DNA of 9,454 bases from an uncultured Lachnospiraceae bacterium (lineage in GTDB: Bacteria; Bacillota; Clostridia; Lachnospirales; Lachnospiraceae). The position numbers and the translations under genes were made by a program. The notes under the pieces were generated by a model. The model ran no database searches. It saw nothing but the letters and a program-made list of their open reading frames with translations, and was not told where the DNA came from. Of the stretch, positions 1-6,351 are shown in pieces; position 1 is the stretch's first letter, and every line of letters begins with the position of its first letter. The stretch spans positions 1 through 9,454 of the forward strand of contig CANQEC010000081.1 in NCBI GenBank assembly GCA_947594335.1. Reading direction: 5' to 3'.

Positions 1-237
1 GAGAGCCTGGGCAGGCTCCGCGCCCAGCTAATCGACAGCGACTGGTTCCAAACATTCCCCGACTTCAACGCCTACGTTGTTCGCAAGACCCAGGCCATGC
101 AGGATTACGCCATGGAGCCCGCCCACTGGGCCCGCATGGCGCTGATAAACGTCGCCAAGGCCGGCTTCTTCTCTTCCGACCGTACCATTGAGGAGTACAA
201 CATGGACATCTGGCACCTGGGGTCTTCTTTTAAATAA
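1..237 (+). CDS. glgP: Glycogen/alpha-glucan phosphorylase, C-terminal fragment
   Basis: The last 78 codons of a GT35-family phosphorylase are open from base 1 to a TAA stop; the 5' part lies outside the window. Family knowledge: the enzyme removes glucose from the non-reducing end of glycogen or maltodextrin as glucose-1-phosphate, using pyridoxal phosphate, in the cytosol. The visible piece carries the conserved C-terminal signature of bacterial phosphorylases: a W-x-x-M-A-L-I-N-V-A-K-A-G-F-F segment at residues 47-61, then SSDRTIEEY (62-70) and a final DIWHL. The PLP lysine and active-site regions lie upstream and cannot be checked. Third codon positions are strongly C/G-rich, more so than in the tetR gene at the other end, which could reflect high expression. 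It converges on rpsI, 445 bp away. GlgP versus MalP cannot be decided from this tail. Confidence 0.9.
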   Translation, partial: ESLGRLRAQLIDSDWFQTFPDFNAYVVRKTQAMQDYAMEPAHWARMALINVAKAGFFSSDRTIEEYNMDIWHLGSSFK

Positions 238-433
238 CTGCTTCGCCGCAGGGAGCTTGCCTCCGCATCAACCTTTTTTGAAACATGTGAAATCCGAGCA
301 AAAATTAGCTCCGGATGAAACCCGTAAGGGGTCAAAAAAGAGCGGTTAGCCCCAATTTTAGCCCCTATAAACCCATAAAAAACAGTTCAAATCACGCCAA
401 ATTTGGACAGCTGTTTCAGAATTTTGGACATAC
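238..433. other. Non-coding spacer after glgP
   Basis: No believable gene: the open frames here lack start signals and resemblance to known proteins. It contains small inverted repeats. One is a bulged hairpin at 292-316 (ATCCG/CGGAT plus AGC/GCT). Another is ACCC/GGGT at 320-332. There is also a 10-bp palindrome CCAAATTTGG near 399-408. An 8-base direct repeat, TTAGCCCC, recurs 11 bp apart near 348 and 359. None is clearly a known regulatory element. A weak hairpin followed by six T (about 252-279) could be a first, poor terminator for glgP. Confidence 0.4.
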
Positions 434-470
434 AAAAAGCCCGGAAAATGGCACATCTCCGGGCTTTTTT
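434..470 (+). terminator. Rho-independent terminator of glgP
   Basis: A perfect 12-bp stem (434-445 with 458-469, core AGCCCGGA/TCCGGGCT) encloses a 12-nt loop and ends in a run of six T on the + strand. The 5' side carries five A, so it could also work on the minus strand and back up rpsI termination. It lies about 197 bp after the glgP stop. Confidence 0.85.
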
Positions 471-486
471 ACATATCATAATATGC

Positions 487-513
487 AGAAAAGCTGCCAG
501 TGGCAGGCTTTCT
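487..513. repeat. Imperfect inverted repeat, possible second terminator
   Basis: AGAAAAGCTGCCA is followed almost directly by its near-complement TGGCAGGCTTTCT, giving a bulged stem with a minimal loop. On the + strand a T-rich stretch (511-520) follows. It may be a secondary terminator or part of the structured element that starts at 539. Confidence 0.45.
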
Positions 514-538
514 GTATTTTGCAGCTCGCTGCCCGCGA

Positions 539-680
539 ATTATTGCGAATCCAAGAGAGAACCTCGATTCCGCTTCGCTCCATCTCGGTCATCTCTTGTC
601 TTCTTATGAATTACAGCGCATAAAAAGAACTCCTCGAGTAAACTCGGGAGTTCTTTCCATGCACTGCAATTCGCAATAAT
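539..680 (-). repeat. 142-nt nested inverted-repeat element downstream of rpsI
   Basis: A perfect 12-bp inverted repeat (ATTATTGCGAAT at 539-550, complement at 669-680) brackets two internal hairpins. The first is the 65-nt terminator hairpin at 608-672. The second lies at about 551-597, with AAGAGA/TCTCTT at its base and ACC/GGT and GAT/ATC pairs inside. The outer repeat and the first hairpin share the four bases at 669-672, so they compete slightly or form a three-way junction. The element starts two bases after the rpsI stop codon. Its architecture resembles a dispersed intergenic palindromic element or a structured 3' RNA; only a genome search can decide which. Confidence 0.55.
608..672 (-). 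terminator. Extended terminator hairpin of the rplM-rpsI operon
   Basis: The core stem (624-633 with 647-656, AAAGAACTCC/GGAGTTCTTT), an inner CGAG/CTCG stem and a 4-nt loop are followed on the minus strand by five T (622-626). This is a normal intrinsic terminator for rpsI, whose stop is 11 bp before the hairpin. Unusually, the pairing continues through and beyond the T run. The full stem is 30 bp with a single bulged base (634). Four pairs are G-U only when the minus strand is transcribed. Confidence 0.8.
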
Positions 681-682
681 CC

Positions 683-1075
683 TTATCTCTTTGAAAACTG
701 CGGAGCTCTTCTTGCGGCTTTGAGGCCGTATTTCTTACGCTCTTTCATTCTCGGGTCACGGGTCAGATAGCCCGCTTTCTTGAGGATCGGTCTGTATTCA
801 TCATCTGCCTGGAGCAGAGCTCTGGAAATACCATGACGGATTGCGCCCGCCTGGCCTGTCGTACCGCCGCCGCATACGTTAACCTGGATATCGAACTTAT
901 CGGAGGTCTCGGTAGCTGCCAGAGGCTGGCGCACGATAACCTTCAGCGTCTCAAGTCCGAAATAGTCATCGATGTCTCTTTTATTGATCGTAATCTTACC
1001 GGTTCCCGGTACCAGATATACTCTGGCGATTGATTTTTTTCTTCTGCCTGTTCCGTAATATCTTTCTGTAGCCAA
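683..1075 (-). CDS. rpsI: 30S ribosomal protein S9 (uS9)
   Basis: 130 residues, the normal length. S9 sits in the head of the 30S subunit, and its C-terminal tail reaches the P-site tRNA. The sequence shows the typical opening YYGTGRRKKSIARV, the GGGTTGQAGAIRHGISRAL segment (residues 69-87) and the basic tail ending in SKR, whose last Arg contacts P-site tRNA in known structures. The start is a TTG codon (1073-1075): an in-frame TAA lies nine bases upstream and there is no Met codon before the C-terminal third. A GGGAGG ribosome binding site sits nine bases before the TTG. It follows rplM by 17 bp, the standard L13-S9 pair, so both share the rplM promoter. Termination is at the hairpin at 608-672. 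Confidence 0.98.
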   Translation of the reverse strand: MATERYYGTGRRKKSIARVYLVPGTGKITINKRDIDDYFGLETLKVIVRQPLAATETSDKFDIQVNVCGGGTTGQAGAIRHGISRALLQADDEYRPILKKAGYLTRDPRMKERKKYGLKAARRAPQFSKR

Positions 1076-1092
1076 TGTCCTTTACCTCCCTC

Positions 1093-1521
1093 TTAGAATG
1101 TCAGCACTTCGGGCTTCTGAGCCTGCTGATTGTGATCCGGACCTGCGTATACGAAGAGCTTCTTGTACATCTGCCTTCCAAGCGGTCCCTTCGGAAGCAT
1201 ACCTTTTACCGCGAGCTCAACTACCTTTTCCGGCTTCTTTGCCATCATCTCGCGAAGCGTCGTCTCCTTCATTCCGCCTACATATTTGGAATGATGATAA
1301 TAAATCTTCTGATCCAGCTTCCTGCCTGTTACGCTGACCTTATCAGCATTTACTACGATCACATAATCGCCTGTATCCATATGAGGTGTGAATGTCGGCT
1401 TGTTCTTTCCTCTCAAAACGCTTGCTACTCCTGAAGCCAAACGGCCAAGTGTCATATCTGCAGCATCAACCACATACCATTTTCTTTCAATAGTTGCCTG
1501 GCTGGGCATATAACTTTTCAT
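1093..1521 (-). CDS. rplM: 50S ribosomal protein L13 (uL13)
   Basis: 142 residues, the usual bacterial length. L13 is an early-assembly protein of the 50S subunit. Family signatures are ERKWYVVDAADMTLGRLAS near the N-terminus (about residues 11-29), GDYVIVVNADKVSVTGRKLDQKIYYHHSKYVGG in the middle and GMLPKGPLGRQMYKKLFVYAGPDHNQQAQKP at the end. The ATG at 1519-1521 is chosen because AAGGAGG lies seven bases upstream and it gives the standard N-terminus. An 18-residue upstream extension begins with TTG, has no ribosome binding site and would run into the leader hairpins. It is followed after 17 bp by rpsI. It is transcribed from a consensus promoter at 1755-1783 through a long leader, which suggests feedback control. 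Confidence 0.98.
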   Translation of the reverse strand: MKSYMPSQATIERKWYVVDAADMTLGRLASGVASVLRGKNKPTFTPHMDTGDYVIVVNADKVSVTGRKLDQKIYYHHSKYVGGMKETTLREMMAKKPEKVVELAVKGMLPKGPLGRQMYKKLFVYAGPDHNQQAQKPEVLTF

Positions 1522-1748
1522 TGGTTTTCCTCCTTGATCCATTCCGATAGCTGTCCAATGCTTTACAGTTACCAAACGATTCTGAACCTGACATACAGGT
1601 TCTCCCGCCGCAGCGGGTACGTCTTAAATCATACTTACCGGGCAAACAGAGGCTTATTTCCGTCCTCCCACTATTTTCTTTGCAGAAAATTTTTATGGAA
1701 AATGCTCTACCGGGGCTATGGCTCAAGCATTTACATACATTGTCGCAC
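1522..1748 (-). promoter_or_regulatory. rplM 5' leader with hairpins (possible L13 leader)
   Basis: About 227 nt separate the predicted transcription start from the rplM ATG, long for a ribosomal protein gene. In RNA order it holds a hairpin at 1732-1700 (AAATGCT/AGCATTT), a compact CCCGC-TGCG-GCGGG hairpin at 1617-1604 and, two bases later, a perfect 7-bp GAACCTG/CAGGTTC hairpin at 1602-1584. Firmicute rplM genes are known to carry an autoregulatory L13 leader; the paired hairpins resemble my recollection of that motif. The assignment needs a covariance-model match. Confidence 0.6.
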
Positions 1749-1754
1749 CAAAAT

Positions 1755-1783
1755 ATTATATTACAGGCCTTTCGGCATGTCAA
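1755..1783 (-). promoter_or_regulatory. Consensus sigma-A promoter of rplM-rpsI
   Basis: On the minus strand TTGACA (1778-1783) and TATAAT (1755-1760) are separated by exactly 17 bases, matching both consensus boxes 6/6. The predicted start is near 1748. It lies 88 bp after the truA stop. I see no convincing terminator between truA and this promoter, so some read-through from truA is possible. Confidence 0.92.
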
Positions 1784-1870
1784 GCATGAAAATGGGAAAT
1801 TTCAGCCAAATCTCGGCCAGAATCAGGGAACAATCCGGGCATTCAGTCCGCACCGGCATCCGTCTCAACA

Positions 1871-2632
1871 TCAGCAGAAAGCGTCAGAATAATCTGGATA
1901 CTCGATCCGCACCAGCGTCAGCCCCTGCGGCCGCGCCGTCTCCCCCGCGCGCCTGCGGTCCTTTGCTTTTAAAATCTCCGGAATCTCTTCCGGAAGGATC
2001 GTTCCGTTGCCGACGCGCAGCAGCGTTCCCGCGATAATGCGCACCATATTATAGAGAAAACCGTTTCCCCTCACGCGAAGCGTGATCACATCTCCCGACT
2101 CTTCGACATCAAGACTGTAGATTGTCCTGACGTGGTTCGTGATCTCCGGACGGCTTGTACAGAAACTCGAAAAATCATGTTCCCCCACCAGATGTGCGGC
2201 TCCGGCGCGCATCCGCTCCACATCCAGATCCCAGTAATAAAACAGAGAATACAGCCGTTCGCAGGGATTCGGGAAACGCCGGTGACAGATACGGTATTCA
2301 TACGTTTTTATTGTGCTGCAGAACCGCGGATGAAAATCCGGCGGCACTTCACAGGAGCCCTGTATCCGGATATCTTCCGGCAGCCTGGTGTTCATCGCAT
2401 AGGAAATCTTATCAGCAGGAATCCTCGCGGAAGTATCGAAGACGGCCACATTTCCCAGTGCATGGACTCCCGCATCCGTCCTGCTTGCTCCGATCACATG
2501 GATTTCCTCCTGCAGAAGCTCAGACAGATGATGGTTGAGCTCGCTCTCGATCGTATTTCCGTTCGGCTGTATCTGCCAGCCGCAGTAATTTGTGCCGTCG
2601 TATGCGACGGTCAGCTTCACCCGTTTCCCCAT
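1871..2632 (-). CDS. truA: tRNA pseudouridine(38-40) synthase TruA
   Basis: 253 residues from the chosen ATG, typical for the family. TruA converts uridines 38-40 in the anticodon stem-loop of many tRNAs to pseudouridine. The catalytic aspartate lies in GASRTDAGVHA (Asp53). Other family marks are the opening VAYDGTNYCGWQIQPNG (9-25), DFHPRFCSTIKTYEYRI, HDFSSFC and the C-terminal GNGFLYNMVRIIAGTLL. The start at 2630-2632 gives the family N-terminus. Upstream codons in the same frame overlap the end of aspS and encode unrelated residues. A GTG two codons earlier is a second possibility. The ribosome binding site is weak and the aspS stop is only 10 bases away, so translation is probably coupled to aspS. 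truA just before rplM-rpsI is the usual Firmicute order. Confidence 0.97.
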   Translation of the reverse strand: MGKRVKLTVAYDGTNYCGWQIQPNGNTIESELNHHLSELLQEEIHVIGASRTDAGVHALGNVAVFDTSARIPADKISYAMNTRLPEDIRIQGSCEVPPDFHPRFCSTIKTYEYRICHRRFPNPCERLYSLFYYWDLDVERMRAGAAHLVGEHDFSSFCTSRPEITNHVRTIYSLDVEESGDVITLRVRGNGFLYNMVRIIAGTLLRVGNGTILPEEIPEILKAKDRRRAGETARPQGLTLVRIEYPDYSDAFC

Positions 2633-2642
2633 ACGCACCCGC

Positions 2643-4406
2643 TTATTCTTTCTTCTCCGGCTCCACGATCCGGATATGCACATCGTCCAGCTGCTTCTGG
2701 TCCACAGCGGCCGGCGCACCCATCATGACATCCTGCGCGTTCTTGTTCATCGGGAACGGGATGATCTCGCGGATACTCTCCTCACCCGCAATCAGCATGA
2801 CCATGCGGTCAACGCCCGGCGCAATTCCCGCGTGAGGCGGTGCTCCATAACAGAACGCGTTGTACATCGCCGGGAATTTTGCCTTCACATCTTCTTCTCC
2901 AAGACCTACCATCCGGAACGCTTCCACCATGATCTCCGGGTCATGATTCCGGACAGCTCCGGAGGAAAGCTCCACGCCGTTGCAGACAAGATCATACTGA
3001 TAGGCAAGGATCTCAAGCGGCTCCTGCTCTTTGAGCGCTTTCATGCCTCCCTGCGGCATGGAGAACGGATTGTGACAGAATTCCAGCTCGCCGGACTCTT
3101 CCCCGATCTCATACATCGGGAAATCCACGATCCAGCAGAACTCATAGCATTCTTTATTCATATGCTGCGGGGACGCCTCTCCGAGGATCCTGCGCAGTAC
3201 GCCGGCTGTTTTCTGCGCGGCAGCTTTCTTTCCGGCGGCCACTCCGACAAAGTCGCCCGGCTTTAAGCCAAGCGCCTCTTTTACGGCCTCTTTTCGCTCC
3301 TGCAGGAATTTGGAGATACCGCCCACAAAGGAGCCGTCCTTGTCCACGCGGAACCAGTATGCTTTATTTCCGCTCTGCACTTCCGCCTCGGCACAGAGTT
3401 TATCGATCACTTTTCTCGTACCTTCAAAGCCTGAGACGACAACCGCCTTGACAATCTGGCCCTCAAACGGTCCGAATCCGCAGTCCGCCATACACGCCGT
3501 CGCATCGGTTACTACAAGATCAATGCGCAGATCCGGCTTGTCGGTGCCGTAAGTTTCCAGCGCGTCCACATAGGAAATCCGTCTGAACGGAGCGGCCGAC
3601 GCCTTCTTATAAACGCCGTATTTCGCAAATACCGGCGGCAGCACATCCTCAAGCACCGCAAACACATCCTCCTGATCGGCAAACGCCATCTCCATGTCAA
3701 GCTGATAGAATTCTCCGGGAGAACGGTCCGCACGGGCATCCTCATCGCGGAAACAGGGCGCGATCTGGAAATAACGGTCAAAACCCGAGGCCATCAAAAG
3801 CTGCTTGAACTGCTGCGGGGCCTGCGGAAGCGCATAAAATTTCCCGGGATGATTTCTCGACGGAACAAGGTAATCTCTCGCTCCCTCCGGGGACGAGCAG
3901 GTCAGGATCGGCGTCGTGATCTCCATAAAGCCATGCGCGTTCATGCTGGAGCGAAGTTCCGAGACGATCTGGCTGCGAAGTACGATCCTGTCCTTCACGG
4001 CCGGATTTCTCAGATCCAGATAGCGGTACTTAAGCCTGATATTTTCATCCGACTCTTTCGAATGACTGATCTGGAACGGAAGTTCATTGTACCGGCATTT
4101 GCCAAGGATCTCGATGTTCTCCGGCACAACCTCGATCTCGCCCGTCGCAATTGTATTCGTCTTATTGGAACGCTCTCTCACTTCCCCTGTAACCGCAATC
4201 GTGGACTCATAATTGATACCGTCCACAATCTCCATCATCTCTTCCGTCTCGACGACCACCTGAGTTACACCGTAAAAATCCCTCAGAATCAGGAATCCGA
4301 GATTTTTGCTGACACGTCTGAGATTGTCGTACCAGCCCGCGATTCTTACTTTCTTTCCGACATCCTCAATCCTGAGTTCGCCGCAAGTATGTGTTCTGCC
4401 CTGCAT
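2643..4406 (-). CDS. aspS: Aspartyl-tRNA synthetase, bacterial type
   Basis: 587 residues, normal for bacterial AspRS. It charges tRNA-Asp with aspartate using ATP, and some family members also charge tRNA-Asn. An N-terminal OB-fold anticodon-binding domain (about 1-105) is followed by the class II core: motif 1 region near 165-184 (TTPILTCSSPEGARDYLVPSR), QAPQQFKQLLM (195-205), motif 2 FRDEDARADR (219-228) and motif 3 GIAPGVDRMVMLIAG (527-541). The GAD insertion that marks bacterial AspRS spans about 300-410. ATG at 4404-4406 has AAAGGA nine bases upstream. From family memory, the common Firmicute form reads QSPQ and RQPEFTQ. Here it is QAPQ and RSPGEFYQ with one extra residue, and the OB-fold segment GWYDNLRRVSKNLGF is also unusual. 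It sits between ecfT and truA, which are normally adjacent. Confidence 0.97.
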   Translation of the reverse strand: MQGRTHTCGELRIEDVGKKVRIAGWYDNLRRVSKNLGFLILRDFYGVTQVVVETEEMMEIVDGINYESTIAVTGEVRERSNKTNTIATGEIEVVPENIEILGKCRYNELPFQISHSKESDENIRLKYRYLDLRNPAVKDRIVLRSQIVSELRSSMNAHGFMEITTPILTCSSPEGARDYLVPSRNHPGKFYALPQAPQQFKQLLMASGFDRYFQIAPCFRDEDARADRSPGEFYQLDMEMAFADQEDVFAVLEDVLPPVFAKYGVYKKASAAPFRRISYVDALETYGTDKPDLRIDLVVTDATACMADCGFGPFEGQIVKAVVVSGFEGTRKVIDKLCAEAEVQSGNKAYWFRVDKDGSFVGGISKFLQERKEAVKEALGLKPGDFVGVAAGKKAAAQKTAGVLRRILGEASPQHMNKECYEFCWIVDFPMYEIGEESGELEFCHNPFSMPQGGMKALKEQEPLEILAYQYDLVCNGVELSSGAVRNHDPEIMVEAFRMVGLGEEDVKAKFPAMYNAFCYGAPPHAGIAPGVDRMVMLIAGEESIREIIPFPMNKNAQDVMMGAPAAVDQKQLDDVHIRIVEPEKKE

Positions 4407-4612
4407 AATTTTTCATCCTTTCTAAACTTTCATGCCCGCGCTGCGGGCATCACCATGAATGAAAGCCCACGAATCGCTCCGTGCCTTTGGCACTCCCGCG
4501 CTTCTGCATGAAGACTGGACTTTCTTAGTAAATCTAAAGTCTAAAGTTTTCCGCGGTATCGTTCTGCCGAATTTTCGTGTCTGCACCTTCATGCGCAGTT
4601 CTCAGATATTTT
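4407..4612 (-). promoter_or_regulatory. aspS upstream region with three hairpins
   Basis: 206 bp between the ecfT stop and the aspS start. In RNA order it holds a tandem 7-bp repeat CTTTAGA-CTTTAGA (about 4534-4547), a small hairpin CTTC/GAAG (4501-4513), a GTGCC-AAA-GGCAC hairpin (4481-4493) and a perfect 8-bp palindrome ATGCCCGC/GCGGGCAT with a 3-nt loop (4432-4450), whose 3' side ends about 10 bases before the ribosome binding site. Bases 4427-4433 (CTTTCAT on +) can alternatively pair with 4459-4465, extending the last hairpin. I see no convincing -35/-10 pair and no terminator with a T run, so aspS may be read from upstream or from a non-consensus promoter. Confidence 0.45.
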
Positions 4613-5431
4613 TCAGAACAGCGCCGGCACGATCCCAAGCCGGTTTGCCGCGAACATCAGCAGCACATACCCGGCCAGTATGAGATACGCGGCCAGATCA
4701 CGCTTCTGATATTCCAGCGGCTTCATCTTTGTTCTCCCCTCGCCGCCATGATAGCCGCGCGCCTCCATCGCCATCGCAAGGTCATTCGCGCGCCGGAACG
4801 CGGATACAAACAGGGGAACCAGAAGCGGTATCATATTCTTCGCCTTCTGAATCAGATTCCCCGACTCAAAATCCGCTCCCCTTGCCATCTGCGCTTTCAT
4901 GATCTTATTCGTCTCCTCCATCAGGATCGGAATAAAACGGAGCGCGATCGACATGATCAGCGCAATCTCATGCACAGGCACCCTGACCTTTTTCAGCGGT
5001 CCGAGCGCTTTCTCCAGTCCGTCCGTCAGATCATTCGGCGTCGTCGTCAGCGTCATAAGGGACGATCCAATGATCAGATATACAAGGCGGACCGCCATAA
5101 ATACCGCCGTTTCAATTCCCGCGTCTGTGATTTTAAGCTTCCAGATCCGGACGACAGTCTCCCCCGGCACCAGAAACAGATTGAATACGGAAGTAAACAG
5201 CAGCAGAAAAAGGATCGACTTCAGCCCGCGCATCATAAATTTCAGCGGCACCCTCGAAATCCAGATCATCGAGGCCAGAAACATTGTCGCCACCACATAA
5301 GCTTCAACCGAGCGGAACGCGAACAATGAAATCAGATATACCAGGGTCCCGGCAAGCTTTACCCTGGGATCCAGTCTGTGGATCACCGAACCCGACGGAT
5401 AATATTGTCCTAACGTAATATCTCTTAACAT
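4613..5431 (-). CDS. ecfT: ECF transporter transmembrane coupling protein EcfT
   Basis: 272 residues, typical length. EcfT is the membrane scaffold that couples the two ATPases to a substrate-binding S protein in group II ECF importers of vitamins and metal-related micronutrients. Hydrophobic segments are visible at about 26-58, 71-88, 108-126 and 245-262. The two cytosolic coupling-helix motifs Ala-Arg-Gly are present at 183-185 (QMARGADF) and 224-226 (MEARGYHG); these insert into grooves of the ATPases in known structures. HRLDPRVKL (18-26) is the common N-terminal signature. The ATG at 5429-5431 has AAAGGGA a few bases upstream. It lies 68 bp after ecfA2 and is part of the same operon, probably read from the ecfA1 promoter. 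aspS follows instead of the usual truA. Confidence 0.97.
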   Translation of the reverse strand: MLRDITLGQYYPSGSVIHRLDPRVKLAGTLVYLISLFAFRSVEAYVVATMFLASMIWISRVPLKFMMRGLKSILFLLLFTSVFNLFLVPGETVVRIWKLKITDAGIETAVFMAVRLVYLIIGSSLMTLTTTPNDLTDGLEKALGPLKKVRVPVHEIALIMSIALRFIPILMEETNKIMKAQMARGADFESGNLIQKAKNMIPLLVPLFVSAFRRANDLAMAMEARGYHGGEGRTKMKPLEYQKRDLAAYLILAGYVLLMFAANRLGIVPALF

Positions 5432-5449
5432 TTCTTCCCTTTCACATGG

Positions 5450-5473
5450 TTCCGTTTCACAGAGAAAACGGAA
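5450..5473 (-). repeat. Intercistronic hairpin between ecfA2 and ecfT
   Basis: Perfect 8-bp stem TTCCGTTT/AAACGGAA with an 8-nt loop, ending about 18 bases before the ecfT start. There is no T run after it, so it is not an intrinsic terminator. A small CTGC-CTTT-GCAG hairpin (5477-5488) lies next to it. Plausible roles are mRNA processing or tuning of ecfT translation relative to the ATPases. Confidence 0.5.
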
Positions 5474-5499
5474 ATTCTGCCTTTGCAGTGTTTCGCGCT

Positions 5500-6351
5500 T
5501 TACCCGTTTTTCAGCGCCCGCAGGATCTCGCCGGCCGCCTCCTCCACCGTGGCAGCGTCCGTTTTGACCGGCCAGCCCTGGTCATGCAGCGCCTGCATCA
5601 GATAAGTGACCTGCGGAGCGGCAAGGCCAACCTGCTCCAGCTCCTTATAATGCGCGAACACGCGGCGCGGCGTATCATCATACATCACCTGTCCCTGATT
5701 CATCACAATAATACGCTCCACATAGCGGGCAATATCCTCCATACTGTGGGAAACGAGGATAACCGTGATCCGCTGTTCTTTATGCAGCTTCGCGATCTGA
5801 TCAAGAATGTCGTCGCGCCCCCGCGGATCCAGTCCGGCCGTCGGCTCATCCAGCACAAGCACTTCCGGCTTCATGGCCAGAATGCCCGCGATCGCGGCGC
5901 GCCGTTTCTGCCCGCCGGATAATTCGAAAGGCGATTTCCTGTAATATTTCTCTTTCAGTCCCACAAGGCGCAGCGCCTCGTAAGCCCTCGCCTCAGTCTC
6001 CTCCCCGGACAGTCCCAGATTCTTCGGTCCAAAGCAGACATCCGTAAAGACATCCGTCTCAAAAAGCTGATACTCCGGATACTGAAAAACCAGCCCGACT
6101 CTGCTTCTCAAATCTTTCATCCGGTAATCCTTCGCATATATATTTTCCTCATTATAATAGATCGTGCCGGAGGTCGCCCGCATCAGCCCGTTCAGATGCT
6201 GGATCAGCGTCGATTTCCCGGAACCTGTATGTCCGATAATCCCGATAAACTGTCCATCCGGAATCTCCAGGCTGACATCGCGGACCGCATGCTTCTCAAA
6301 GGCCATGCCCTCATTGTATACATAATTCAGATGTTCTATCCTGATCGCCAT
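5500..6351 (-). CDS. ecfA2: ECF transporter ATPase EcfA2
   Basis: 283 residues, one ABC ATPase domain plus the C-terminal extension of EcfA proteins. With EcfA1 it forms the heterodimeric motor of the ECF importer on the inner membrane face. Visible motifs are Walker A GHTGSGKST (40-48), Q-loop Gln90 in FQYPEYQLF, signature LSGGQ (144-148), Walker B VLVLDEP (164-170), D-loop GLDP and H-loop His202 (VSHSM). The QYPEYQLF form of the Q-loop is typical for EcfA2 rather than EcfA1. The ATG follows the ecfA1 stop codon with no base between them (TAG then ATG), so the two are translationally coupled. Its ribosome binding site, about GGTGAGG, lies inside the ecfA1 end. Confidence 0.97.
   Translation of the reverse strand: MAIRIEHLNYVYNEGMAFEKHAVRDVSLEIPDGQFIGIIGHTGSGKSTLIQHLNGLMRATSGTIYYNEENIYAKDYRMKDLRSRVGLVFQYPEYQLFETDVFTDVCFGPKNLGLSGEETEARAYEALRLVGLKEKYYRKSPFELSGGQKRRAAIAGILAMKPEVLVLDEPTAGLDPRGRDDILDQIAKLHKEQRITVILVSHSMEDIARYVERIIVMNQGQVMYDDTPRRVFAHYKELEQVGLAAPQVTYLMQALHDQGWPVKTDAATVEEAAGEILRALKNG

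Noticed and set aside
320..390. Possible preQ1 or c-di-GMP riboswitch in the glgP downstream spacer
   Set aside because: A few bases resemble preQ1-I, but the stem pairing is wrong and no gene follows on the same strand.
315..623. 102-codon open frame in the glgP-rpsI spacer
   Set aside because: It runs through two terminator hairpins, has no ribosome binding site and shows no protein-like pattern.
1522..1575. 18-residue extension of L13
   Set aside because: TTG start without a ribosome binding site. The ATG at 1521 has an excellent site and gives the normal 142 residues.
2633..2719. 29-residue N-terminal extension of TruA
   Set aside because: It overlaps the aspS end in another frame and adds an Arg/Trp-rich segment foreign to TruA. 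The internal ATG gives the standard protein.
4551..4560. ACCGCGG on the minus strand upstream of aspS, like the end of a T-box sequence
   Set aside because: The preceding GGGTGG part is missing, no terminator/antiterminator pair follows, and there is no room for a stem I before the ecfT end. The match is probably chance.
4577..5329. Long antisense open frame opposite ecfT
   Set aside because: The composition (Arg/His/Gln-rich) is that of a shadow frame and there is no recognisable domain. ecfT is clearly the real gene. Similar long shadows opposite aspS and the ecfA genes were rejected for the same reason.
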